Part shown: positions 1-6,004 of the stretch, in pieces
Layout of the letters: the number at the start of each line of letters is the position of its first letter
How positions within the stretch are numbered: the stretch's first letter is position 1
NCBI GenBank assembly: GCA_018725345.1
Contig: QLUI01000028.1
Location: forward strand, 1 to 11,582
Direction: 5' to 3'
DNA from: Bacillota bacterium
Lineage (GTDB): Bacteria > Bacillota > Dethiobacteria > Dethiobacterales > Dethiobacteraceae
DNA: 11,582 bases
Position numbers and translations under genes: made by a program
Notes under the pieces: model-generated
What the model saw: the letters and a program-made list of their open reading frames with translations, nothing else
Databases searched by the model: none
Told to the model about the DNA's origin: nothing

Positions 1-44
1 TCCATTTTCACGTGGAAGGCGTTCGAGGCACAGGTAAAACCACA
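1..44 (+). pseudogene. Possible N-terminal scrap of the rimO pseudogene
   Basis: Frame 1 from base 1 reads SIFTWKAFEAQVKPH and then hits two stops (TAA TAA, 46-51). RimO proteins carry a stretch of the type S-I-x-T-I-x-E-x-A-Q-x-K just before the conserved G-x-C-x-x-L-x-x-x-GCLAQR segment, and the latter is present downstream at about 332. The match is short and needs a one-residue gap, so this is only an inference. If correct, the stretch between here and 326 interrupts the gene. A competing reading in frame 3 contains a P-loop-like GVRGTGKTT but loses any protein-like character within about 25 codons. Confidence 0.25.
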
Positions 45-135
45 TTAATAAGAGCCGCAAAAAGCCGCCATTACAAGGCGGGAAAAAAATCGGATCAATG
101 CAGAAAACAGGTAAACAATTTGGCAGCCAGCGTCT

Positions 136-192
136 GTCTTTTTTGTTGCATAGGAAATTATTTCATTTTTGGGAAGCTACGATCCTATGCAA
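136..192 (+). repeat. Dispersed 57-bp repeat, copy 1, with a perfect 10-bp inverted repeat
   Basis: The sequence starts with GTCTTTTTTG and holds the perfect inverted repeat TTGCATAGGA (146-155) / TCCTATGCAA (183-192) around a 27-base interior. A second copy lies at 6453-6508. The last 22 bases (171-192 versus 6487-6508) are identical. The left half differs at only a few positions, and the centre (162-170) is variable with one base of length difference. The inverted-repeat arms are better conserved than the centre, which suggests that structure matters. Confidence 0.8.
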
Positions 193-278
193 GGGGGATG
201 TTTTGGGGGATTCCCCCTTATTCTTGCGGGGTGCAGAGGGACCGTCAGGTCCGCCTGCGGGGCGGCAGCCCATAGCGG

Positions 279-324
279 ACAAGAAAAACGCACCTTTGGG
301 TAGAGCCCGAAGCGTTTTTCTTGT
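279..324 (+). repeat. Large nested inverted repeat
   Basis: ACAAGAAAAACGC (279-291) and GCGTTTTTCTTGT (312-324) are perfect 13-bp complements. Inside, TTTGGG (295-300) pairs with CCCGAA (306-311) around a 5-base loop. As RNA this would be a stable long hairpin. There is no U-run after the 3' arm, so it is not an obvious intrinsic terminator. It ends exactly where the rimO-like reading begins. Confidence 0.7.
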
Positions 325-325
325 T

Positions 326-787
326 AAGCGGGGAAACTGTCGTGTTTTGCTTGCTGCCGGTTGCTTGGCTCAGCGCTTTGGTACTGAGCTTTTGGCAGAG
401 ATACCCGAACTTGACGGCATTTTTGCATAAACGATGTCTATGGTGCTGCAAAAGCAGTCCGACGTGGCTTTGCCGGTGAATGACCGATCCTACTGCAAGG
501 AGAATACCGGCCGCCAGAAGATGCCGCCCGCTTATTGGCCACACCTTCACACACTGCTTACTTAAAAATTGCTCAGGATATTACATTATTCGGACTAGAC
601 AGAAGCGGGCAATTGGAATTACCTGCGCTTCTGTAACAATTGACGGCAATTCCGGAACTGCACTGGATTGGAAGTTGACGGATATATTCGTATTCCTGAT
701 AATGGCGCAAAAAACGTAGAGTTCTTATAGGTTGAAATCACCGGATTTGACGGCTACGATCAAGAGGGAAGAATATTGCACTGGTAA
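326..787 (+). pseudogene. rimO: Degraded ribosomal protein S12 methylthiotransferase gene (rimO)
   Basis: RimO is a radical-SAM enzyme that methylthiolates an aspartate of ribosomal protein S12. Four coherent pieces appear in family order. Piece 1, 326-427, includes GCLAQRFGTELLAEIPELD and runs into TAA at 428-430. Piece 2, another frame, 427-573, includes NDVYGAAKAVRRGFAGE, a TGA at 481-483, then RLLATPSHTAYLKIA. Piece 3, same frame, 574-669, includes QDITLFGLDRSG and QLTAIPELHWI with TAA at 634-636. Piece 4, shifted frame, 668-784, matches the C-terminal TRAM domain (EVDGYIRIPDNG, VEITGFDGYDQEG) with TAG at 728-730 and a final TAA at 785-787. The radical-SAM CxxxCxxC segment expected right after YLKIA is missing, as is everything between HWI and the TRAM domain. 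About 150 codons remain of a usual 430-450. It cannot make an active enzyme. MiaB is less likely because QD-x-T and TPSHTAYLKIA are RimO-type. Confidence 0.8.
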
Positions 788-817
788 GAAAACGGGGCTG
801 CAACTAAAGATAACCAC

Positions 818-849
818 AAGGTGTCTCAAAGTAATATTTGAGGCATCTT
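818..849 (+). terminator. Hairpin, probable terminator between the rimO remnant and yedF
   Basis: AAGGTGTCTCAAA (818-830) and TTTGAGGCATCTT (837-849) form a 13-bp stem with two G-U pairs and a 6-base loop. The following sequence (CTTAATTT) is T-rich but not a clean run, so termination efficiency is uncertain. It would isolate yedF from upstream transcription. A second small hairpin, TTAGGC/GCCTAA (856-861, 868-873), follows directly. Confidence 0.55.
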
Positions 850-951
850 CTTAATTTAGGCAATCTAGCCTAACCTTTGCTGTCTAGTCAGTAGTTTTGC
901 GGGGCAAATTATGATATGGTTAAACTACAATAACTGCAGGGGGTGTGAGTT

Positions 952-1530
952 TTGAGCAATGAAACTTTAGATTGCCGCGGGTTAGTTTGTCCCCAACCAG
1001 TGGTGGAGACGAAAAAGAAACTGGCCATGATGCCGTTTGGGGTGTTGGCAGTGCTGGTAGACAACGATGTAGCAAAAGAAAATTTAATAAAACTTGCAGA
1101 CAGCCTACATATGGAAGTGATGGCATGTGAAGAAGACGGCTTGTTTACTGTCTCAGTTTTGAAAGAAGAGAGAGATGTTGTTGCTCTGGAGGATACGGGA
1201 AACAATGTGTTGTTAATTACAGCCGATACATTTGGCAGCGGTAACGATGAACTGGGTGCGTTACTGATTCAGTCATTTTTTTATGCTTTGGCTGAGAGCG
1301 AAAAAACGCCGAAGGCAGTTTATCTGGTAAATAGCGGGGTAAAGCTTGCCTGTGATGGTTCTGGAGTGCTGGACAGCCTAGGTAAGCTAGAGGAGTTAGG
1401 GGCGGCAGTTTTTTCTTGCGGACTCTGTCTCGATTTTTTTCAACTCAAAGACAATTTACGCGTAGGCGGAGTTACTAACATGTATGCGATTGTAGAGGCA
1501 CTGGTGAAGTGGCGGGCGGTGATTTTATGA
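952..1530 (+). CDS. yedF: Selenium-metabolism-associated protein YedF (TusA-like plus DsrE-like domains)
   Basis: This is a 192-residue protein with two fused sulfur-carrier-type domains. Residues 1 to about 75 are a TusA/SirA-like domain with the signature LDCRGLVCPQPVV; the CPxP cysteine is Cys13. Residues from about 84 to 192 are DsrE/F-like and contain CGLC (156-159) and VTNMYAIVEAL near the end. That two-domain layout is the YedF family, which in genome surveys tracks with selenium use; its exact chemistry is not settled. It contains no in-frame UGA, so it is not itself a selenoprotein. The start is TTG at 952, six bases after AGGGGGTG (938-945), which fits better than any downstream codon. 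Its usual partner selD is not in the window. ruvC follows after 67 bases and may be co-transcribed. I see no convincing promoter in front of it, only a weak TATGAT at 910-915. Confidence 0.9.
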   Translation: MSNETLDCRGLVCPQPVVETKKKLAMMPFGVLAVLVDNDVAKENLIKLADSLHMEVMACEEDGLFTVSVLKEERDVVALEDTGNNVLLITADTFGSGNDELGALLIQSFFYALAESEKTPKAVYLVNSGVKLACDGSGVLDSLGKLEELGAAVFSCGLCLDFFQLKDNLRVGGVTNMYAIVEALVKWRAVIL

Positions 1531-1597
1531 TAAGAGCAGGAATTATCTGCCGGCCGGAGAATATACGTTTGTAGTCACCATAAAGGGGTGAATTAGC

Positions 1598-2104
1598 TTG
1601 CGTATTATTGGGGTAGATCCGGGTATTGCCACTACCGGCTATGGTTTCGTGGAAAGCGACGGTAATAGAAGTATAATGCTTGCTTTTGGCTGTGTGATTA
1701 CCGCTCCCGACCTTGCCACGCCGGCGCGCCTGGAACTTGTTTACCGGGGGTTAACAGAGGTTGTGGAAAAATTTCGGCCAGATGTGATGGTGGTTGAAAA
1801 ACTGTTTTTTGCCAAAAACTGTAAGAGTGTAATGCAGGTGGGGGAAGCTCGCGGCGTTGCATTGCTGGTTGGCCAATTAGCAATGCTGTCCGTTTTTGAG
1901 TATACACCCCTGCAGATTAAGCAAGCTGTGGTAGGATATGGCCGAGCAGAAAAGTCACAGGTGCAGCAAATGGTTAAAGTGCTACTGGGCTTGCCGACGA
2001 TTCCCAGGCCTGATGACGCCGCAGATGCGTTGGCCGTCGCTCTTTGTCATGCCCATACCGGCTCAAACTCAGCAGCAATCAGCCGGAGGGGTAACTATGT
2101 TTAA
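1598..2104 (+). CDS. ruvC: Holliday junction resolvase RuvC
   Basis: RuvC is the dimeric, metal-dependent endonuclease that cuts Holliday junctions delivered by RuvAB during homologous recombination and fork repair. At 168 residues it has normal length. The four acidic active-site residues are all visible: Asp7 in GVDPG, Glu67 in VVEKLFF, and Asp140 and Asp143 in PDDAADALA. The RNase-H-like fold opening MRIIGVDPGIATTGYG is canonical. The start is TTG at 1598, seven bases after AAAGGGGTG (1582-1590). Its 3' end overlaps ruvA by 8 bases, indicating translational coupling. The C-terminal tail after the active site (HTGSNSAAISRRGNYV) is not conserved and carries the ruvA ribosome-binding site. 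Confidence 0.97.
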   Translation: MRIIGVDPGIATTGYGFVESDGNRSIMLAFGCVITAPDLATPARLELVYRGLTEVVEKFRPDVMVVEKLFFAKNCKSVMQVGEARGVALLVGQLAMLSVFEYTPLQIKQAVVGYGRAEKSQVQQMVKVLLGLPTIPRPDDAADALAVALCHAHTGSNSAAISRRGNYV

Positions 2105-2702
2105 TTATCTCAGCGGAACCTTGGCTCAGATTGGTAAAAATTATGTGGTATTGGATAACCGTGGGATTGGTTGGCAGTTATTTGTTCCTACCACTGTTTT
2201 AGGCCGGCTGCAAACAGTGGGTAAAGAGCTAAAGCTCTTTACTTTCTTGCTGGTCAAAGAGGATGATCTACAGCTTTATGGTTTTTTAAACGCCGAAGAA
2301 CTGTTGCTTTTTAAAATGTTGCTTTCTGTGTCAGGCGTAGGGCCAAAAGCTGCGCTCGGCGTGCTTTCAACACTTTCAGTATTCGATTTTTATATGTCTG
2401 TGCTGAATGAAGATATTAAAGTTTTAACCCGAGTTCCCGGGATTGGCCCAAAATCTGCGAAACGTCTGGTAGTGGAATTAAAAGATAAAGTAATTGCTTT
2501 GGATCCACCCGGCTCGGTCACAGTTACTGCTTATCCTGCCGGTACTTCGCAGCAACCTTATCAGGATGCCTTGCAAGCTCTGTTGGCTCTTGGCTACAGC
2601 GGAACGGAAGCACAATCTGCTCTGCAAAGCATGGTGGGGTGGGAAACAATGACTACGGAACATTTACTGAGAAGTGCGCTGTCACAGTTAGGCTCGAAGT
2701 GA
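2097..2702 (+). CDS. ruvA: Holliday junction branch migration protein RuvA
   Basis: RuvA forms tetramers that bind the four-way junction and load the RuvB motor. The 201-residue length matches the family. The N-terminal OB-fold is residues 1 to about 65. Two helix-hairpin-helix motifs follow, SGVGPKAALGVL and VPGIGPKSAKRLVVELK (roughly residues 75-125). A variable linker then leads to the C-terminal RuvB-contacting helical domain (YQDALQALLALGYSGTEA). I chose ATG 2097 because GGAGGGG (2085-2091) sits five bases upstream and the product starts with the typical MFNYLSGTL; the same frame stays open further upstream inside ruvC but encodes nothing RuvA-like. It overlaps ruvC by 8 bases and ends in a 12-bp sequence repeated in tandem before ruvB. 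Confidence 0.97.
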   Translation: MFNYLSGTLAQIGKNYVVLDNRGIGWQLFVPTTVLGRLQTVGKELKLFTFLLVKEDDLQLYGFLNAEELLLFKMLLSVSGVGPKAALGVLSTLSVFDFYMSVLNEDIKVLTRVPGIGPKSAKRLVVELKDKVIALDPPGSVTVTAYPAGTSQQPYQDALQALLALGYSGTEAQSALQSMVGWETMTTEHLLRSALSQLGSK

Positions 2703-2714
2703 GGCTCGAAGTGA
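2691..2714 (+). repeat. 12-bp perfect tandem duplication at the ruvA stop codon
   Basis: GGCTCGAAGTGA occurs twice back to back (2691-2702 and 2703-2714). Each copy ends in TGA, so ruvA stops in the first copy and the second forms most of the ruvA-ruvB spacer. The final GA of copy 2 contributes to the ruvB ribosome-binding site AGGAG (2714-2718). This looks like a recent slippage duplication that left the reading frame intact. Confidence 0.9.
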
Positions 2715-2724
2715 GGAGAACGGC

Positions 2725-3753
2725 ATGGATCAAGGAGAAAGAGTGATATCGCCCAGGACGAGAAATGATGATGACTGGCAGGAGACTTCTCTTCGGCCTC
2801 GTAATTTGGCTGAATATATTGGGCAGGAGAAGTTAAAAAGTAATATGCGTGTATTTATTGATGCAGCTCGAGCACGGGGAGATTCGCTGGATCATGTGCT
2901 TCTTTATGGTCCTCCCGGCTTGGGTAAAACTACTTTGGCAGCCATTATTGCCGCTGAATTAGGTGCGAATCTGCGGACCACATCAGGTCCCGCCATTGAA
3001 CGACCTGGCGATCTAGCCGCTATTCTTACTAATCTGGCACCGTATGACGTGCTTTTTATTGATGAAATTCACCGCCTGCACAGGACGGTGGAGGAAGTGC
3101 TTTATCCTGCGATGGAGGACTTCGCCCTCGATATTATTATCGGGAAAGGACCAAGCGCCCGCTCTCTTCGCTTGGATTTACCGCAGTTTACGCTGGTGGG
3201 AGCGACAACTAGAGCCGGAGCACTTTCTTCGCCATTGCGGGATCGATTTGGCGTGGTGGCAAGGTTGGAATTTTATCAGGAGGGGGAACTGGCAGAAATT
3301 GTCTGGCGAGCTGCTAAGATTTTGCAGGTGGAAATTGATCATCAAGGTGCGCTGGCGATTGCCCGTTGCGCTCGCGGTACTCCCCGGGTGGCTAATCGTC
3401 TTTTAAAGCGGGTACGAGACTTTGCACAAGTGAAGGCAGGCAATGCTATTAACTGTGATGTGGCTCTCTTGGCGCTGGAAATGTTAGCAGTTGATGCGCT
3501 TGGACTTGATGAGATAGATCGCCAATTACTGCGCACGATGGTGGAAAAATTTGGTGGTGGTCCTGTGGGGCTTGACACGCTGGCAGCGGCAATTTCAGAA
3601 GAACCGGAAACTATTGAAGATGTTTATGAACCTTATTTGATGCAGATCGGATTTTTGCAGCGCACCCCGCGCGGCCGAACTGTAACGCAGCTGGCATGCA
3701 ACCATTTAGGCCTTCCTTTTCGGGATTCTGCCGGACAAAACACCTTATGGTAG
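2725..3753 (+). CDS. ruvB: Holliday junction DNA helicase RuvB
   Basis: RuvB is the AAA+ ring motor that pulls DNA through the RuvA-bound junction. At 342 residues it is full length. Visible motifs are Walker A GPPGLGKT (62-69), Walker B FIDEIHR (111-117), sensor 1 LVGATTR (157-163), the arginine finger in LRDRFG (Arg174), sensor 2 in GTPRVANRLLKR (218-229), and a C-terminal winged-helix domain containing GGGPVGLDTLAAAISEE and the terminal block QRTPRGR. ATG 2725 is six bases after AGGAG (2714-2718). It lies 22 bases after ruvA and 8 bases before queH, consistent with one operon. Confidence 0.98.
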   Translation: MDQGERVISPRTRNDDDWQETSLRPRNLAEYIGQEKLKSNMRVFIDAARARGDSLDHVLLYGPPGLGKTTLAAIIAAELGANLRTTSGPAIERPGDLAAILTNLAPYDVLFIDEIHRLHRTVEEVLYPAMEDFALDIIIGKGPSARSLRLDLPQFTLVGATTRAGALSSPLRDRFGVVARLEFYQEGELAEIVWRAAKILQVEIDHQGALAIARCARGTPRVANRLLKRVRDFAQVKAGNAINCDVALLALEMLAVDALGLDEIDRQLLRTMVEKFGGGPVGLDTLAAAISEEPETIEDVYEPYLMQIGFLQRTPRGRTVTQLACNHLGLPFRDSAGQNTLW

Positions 3754-3761
3754 GTGATAAG

Positions 3762-4298
3762 ATGGATCTTTTGCTCCATATGTGCTGTGGTCCCTGCAGC
3801 ACATATAGTTACAAACGCTATGGTGAGCTAGGCTATAATCTAACAGGCTTCTTTTATAACCCGAATGTTCACCCCTACCAAGAGTTTCTCCGCCGGCAGG
3901 AGGCACTGTCGCAATTTTGTGCTAAAGAGAAAATTCCCCTGCAAATATCAGCCGATTATCAACCGGAAGAATATATCAGAAGAGTTATGAATGATCCGGA
4001 GAATCGTTGCCTGCATTGCTACCGTCTCCGCTTAGAGGAGACGGTACTGAAAGCGAAAGAGCTTGCCATACCTAATTTTGCTACGACCCTAGCTATCAGC
4101 CCTTTCCAGAACCATGAGCTTCTTCGTCGGGAAGGCGAAAAGGCGGGAGAACGTCACAGTGTCAAATATATTTATACGGATCTTCGGGCCGGATTTAGGG
4201 AAAGCGTTAGCTTGTCACGAGCAATGGGGCTTTATAGGCAGTCATACTGCGGCTGTATTTTCAGCGAAAAAGAACGTTACTGCAAGGAGAAAGGATAA
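3762..4298 (+). CDS. queH: Epoxyqueuosine reductase QueH
   Basis: QueH carries out the last step of queuosine synthesis in tRNA, reducing epoxyqueuosine to queuosine; it is unrelated to the cobalamin-dependent enzyme QueG. The 178-residue protein shows the family motifs: HMCCGPCSTY with Cys8, Cys9 and Cys12; RCLHCYRLRLEET with Cys83 and Cys86; TTLAISPFQNH (108-118); DLRAGFRES (140-148); and RQSYCGCIFSEKERY with Cys163 and Cys165. The cysteines are the expected ligands of its iron-sulfur and iron centres. ATG 3762 follows AGGTG (3752-3756) by five bases and places HMCCGPC at the usual distance from the N-terminus; in-frame ATGs at 3696 and 3747 have no comparable support. The stop overlaps the next start by one base (TAATG). 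tgt, two genes downstream, acts earlier in the same pathway. Confidence 0.96.
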   Translation: MDLLLHMCCGPCSTYSYKRYGELGYNLTGFFYNPNVHPYQEFLRRQEALSQFCAKEKIPLQISADYQPEEYIRRVMNDPENRCLHCYRLRLEETVLKAKELAIPNFATTLAISPFQNHELLRREGEKAGERHSVKYIYTDLRAGFRESVSLSRAMGLYRQSYCGCIFSEKERYCKEKG

Positions 4299-4513
4299 TG
4301 GCGCAATTTTCCCGGTATTTTATTTTGTTGGGAGTAACCTTTTTGCTAATTGGTTTGATTTTGGCAGTCGGTGGGCGGTTTAATTTGGGACGTTTGCCTG
4401 GAGATATTATCGTAAAACGTGAAAACTTTACATTTTACTTTCCCGTAATGACGGGAGTTGTTCTAAGTATTCTGTTTTCTTTGTTGTTTAAATTGTATAA
4501 CCGCTTCTTTTGA
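4298..4513 (+). CDS. DUF2905-family small membrane protein
   Basis: This is a 71-residue protein with two hydrophobic helices (about 7-25 and 48-66) separated by a short loop containing GGRFNLGRLPGDIIV. The GRLPGDI motif (31-37) identifies the DUF2905 family, which is commonly found beside ruvB, queA and tgt in Bacillota. Its function is unknown. Translation is probably coupled to queH: the stop and start share a base, and AAGGAGAAAGG (4284-4294) lies just upstream. The short basic C-terminus (KLYNRFF) probably faces the cytoplasm, but that is inference from charge alone. Confidence 0.9.
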   Translation: MAQFSRYFILLGVTFLLIGLILAVGGRFNLGRLPGDIIVKRENFTFYFPVMTGVVLSILFSLLFKLYNRFF

Positions 4514-4554
4514 GAAAGATGGTAGAATAGAGAAAAAAATAGGAGCAGTGATTG

Positions 4555-5676
4555 ATGGCCCTCAGCTACGAATTGATCAAAGAGTGTCGAGTTACAGGTG
4601 CGCGAGCCGGGATGCTCCACACACCACATGGTAGTCTGCCCACACCGGTATTTATGCCGGTGGGAACGCAAGCCACCGTGAAAGCCATGAGTCCCGAAGA
4701 AATAAAAGAAATCGGTGCCCGAATTATTCTCAGCAACACCTATCACTTATACCTGCGCCCCGGTCATGAATTAGTTAGAGATGCAGGTGGTCTTCACCGT
4801 TTTATGAATTGGGATCGGGCCATCCTTACTGACAGCGGAGGTTTTCAGGTCTTTAGTCTGGGAGCACTGCGAAAGATCAGAGAGGAAGGAGTTACTTTCC
4901 GTTCACACCTTGACGGGTCAGAGCACTTTTTAGATCCGGAGAAAGTGATGGAAATCCAGGAAGCGCTGGGCGCCGATATTATTATGGCTTTTGATGAATG
5001 TGCGCCTTACCCGGCCGACCGAGCATACATCAAGGACTCCTTAGGGCGGACTACTCGCTGGGCTGAGCGATGCCAAAAAGCGCAAACACGGAAAGAGCAA
5101 GCTCTATTTGCTATTATTCAGGGTGGGATGTATCCAGACCTGCGCCAAGAAAGCGCGAAACAGCTGGTGTCGCTTGATTTTCCCGGCTACGCTGTGGGCG
5201 GTCTTAGTGTAGGCGAACCGGCAGAGTTGATGTATGAAATGTTGACGGCAACGGTGCCGTTGCTCCCAGCAAACAAACCGCGCTACTTGATGGGTGTCGG
5301 TACCGCTGATTATCTGATTGGAGGTGTTTCCCGCGGCATAGATATGTTTGATTGTGTTCTGCCCACACGGATTGCCAGAAACGGCACTGTGATGACCCGC
5401 CGTGGTTATCTCACAGTGAGGAATGCTCCATCTGCCAGTGATTTTCGTCCGTTGGAAGAGGGCTGTCAGTGTTATGCCTGCCGCAATTACTCTCGTGCTT
5501 ATATTCGGCACCTGATTAAAGCCAATGAAATTTTTGGCTTTCGCCTTACTACCTGTCACAACCTTTATTTCCTAGTTCACTTTATGGCCAGTATCAGGGA
5601 AAGCATCATGGAGGGAACCTTTCCGGATTTTTATCAAGAATTTATCGCCCGTTTTGGGCGGGAAAAGGAGGTATAG
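4555..5676 (+). CDS. tgt: Queuine/preQ1 tRNA-guanine transglycosylase
   Basis: Tgt exchanges guanine 34 of GUN-anticodon tRNAs (Asp, Asn, His, Tyr) for preQ1, the first tRNA-level step of queuosine formation. From ATG 4555 the protein has 373 residues, the usual bacterial size. Key parts visible: LTDSGGFQVFSL with the acid/base Asp93, DEC (147-149) and GGLSVGE (215-221) of the substrate pocket, GIDMFDCVLPTR with the nucleophile Asp266, and a zinc site made of Cys304, Cys306, Cys309 and His335. AGGAG (4541-4545) is six bases from an in-frame TTG at 4552 and nine from the ATG; I favour ATG because MALSYELIKEC matches the family start. It lies 41 bases after the DUF2905 gene and 5 before yajC, whose ribosome-binding site sits inside the tgt end. 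Confidence 0.97.
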   Translation: MALSYELIKECRVTGARAGMLHTPHGSLPTPVFMPVGTQATVKAMSPEEIKEIGARIILSNTYHLYLRPGHELVRDAGGLHRFMNWDRAILTDSGGFQVFSLGALRKIREEGVTFRSHLDGSEHFLDPEKVMEIQEALGADIIMAFDECAPYPADRAYIKDSLGRTTRWAERCQKAQTRKEQALFAIIQGGMYPDLRQESAKQLVSLDFPGYAVGGLSVGEPAELMYEMLTATVPLLPANKPRYLMGVGTADYLIGGVSRGIDMFDCVLPTRIARNGTVMTRRGYLTVRNAPSASDFRPLEEGCQCYACRNYSRAYIRHLIKANEIFGFRLTTCHNLYFLVHFMASIRESIMEGTFPDFYQEFIARFGREKEV

Positions 5677-5681
5677 TTTTC

Positions 5682-5948
5682 ATGGAAAATTTAGCTGGAT
5701 TTGCACCGCTTATCCTACTGCTAGTTGTATCTTATTTTATGATTTTCCGTCCGCAGGCGCAACAGCACAAGCAGCGCAAAGAACTTTTGAGTTCACTTCG
5801 CGTTGGGGATAAGATCCGAACTACTGGCGGTGTCTATGGTTCTATAGAAAAAATAAAAGAAGACGAACTGACCGTTCAGGTTGCGGATAATGTTCGGATT
5901 AGGCTGGCACGGTTCGGAGTGGAAAGTGTTATTAAGGAAAAAAAATAG
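5682..5948 (+). CDS. yajC: Preprotein translocase subunit YajC
   Basis: YajC is the small accessory subunit that associates with SecDF at the Sec translocon in the membrane. The 88-residue protein has one membrane helix (about 7-22) followed by the family hallmark FRPQ (22-25) and a cytoplasmic domain with VGDKIRTTGGVYGSI (41-55). The start ATG 5682 is preceded by AAAGGAGGT (5664-5672), nine bases away and partly inside tgt. The tgt-yajC adjacency is widespread in bacteria; secD and secF, which often follow, are not present here. Confidence 0.96.
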   Translation: MENLAGFAPLILLLVVSYFMIFRPQAQQHKQRKELLSSLRVGDKIRTTGGVYGSIEKIKEDELTVQVADNVRIRLARFGVESVIKEKK

Positions 5949-6004
5949 AGTGGTTTGCCGCTCACGAAAATTGTGACATATTTTCAGGCAGGGACACATA
6001 AATT

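Larger units (their letters stand above)
45..327. mobile_element. Hairpin-rich, TTAA-flanked non-coding stretch, possible MITE-like insertion
   Basis: No convincing gene lies here. The stretch begins TTAATAAGA (45-53) and ends TCTTGTTAA (319-327). These ends are inverted copies of each other at 8 of 9 positions, and each carries TTAA at its outer edge (45-48, 324-327). Inside are consecutive self-complementary pieces: CCGCC/GGCGG (65-69, 77-81), TTGCATAGGA/TCCTATGCAA (146-155, 183-192), AAGGGGGA/TCCCCCTT (191-198, 212-219), GGACC/GGTCC around GTCA (239-252), CCGCC/GGCGG (251-255, 261-265), and a perfect 13-bp arm pair (279-291, 312-324) with an inner stem (295-300, 306-311). It abuts the first recognisable part of the broken rimO gene. 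No transposase is encoded. It may instead be a structured RNA or a deletion scar. Confidence 0.35.

Noticed and set aside
59..81. CCGCC/GGCGG hairpin next to an A run, readable as a minus-strand terminator
   Set aside because: No minus-strand gene exists to its right that it could end, so it is counted only as part of the hairpin-rich stretch.
12..275. Open frame with a P-loop-like GVRGTGKTT near its start
   Set aside because: The match to Walker A is short, the rest (from about base 80) is cysteine- and repeat-derived nonsense running through the hairpin stretch, and there is no ribosome site. A truncated ATPase at the window edge cannot be excluded but is not supported.
481..483. In-frame TGA in the rimO remnant as a possible selenocysteine codon, given yedF nearby
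   Set aside because: RimO has no selenocysteine at this place, an arginine is plausible there, and other frames and TAA and TAG stops show plain gene decay.
245..550. Minus-strand open frame of 101 codons over the rimO remnant
   Set aside because: It is the antisense shadow of the pseudogene segments, with no ribosome site and no recognisable domain.
910..915. TATGAT as the -10 box of a yedF promoter
   Set aside because: No acceptable -35 box lies 16-18 bases upstream, so I do not list it as a promoter.
1938..2096. Longer N-terminus for RuvA starting inside ruvC
   Set aside because: The added 53 residues are an out-of-frame reading of ruvC active-site codons and resemble nothing in RuvA; ATG 2097 has the ribosome site.
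5104..5559. 151-codon minus-strand open frame inside tgt
   Set aside because: It lies wholly antisense to a well-conserved gene and its translation has no domain-like pattern.
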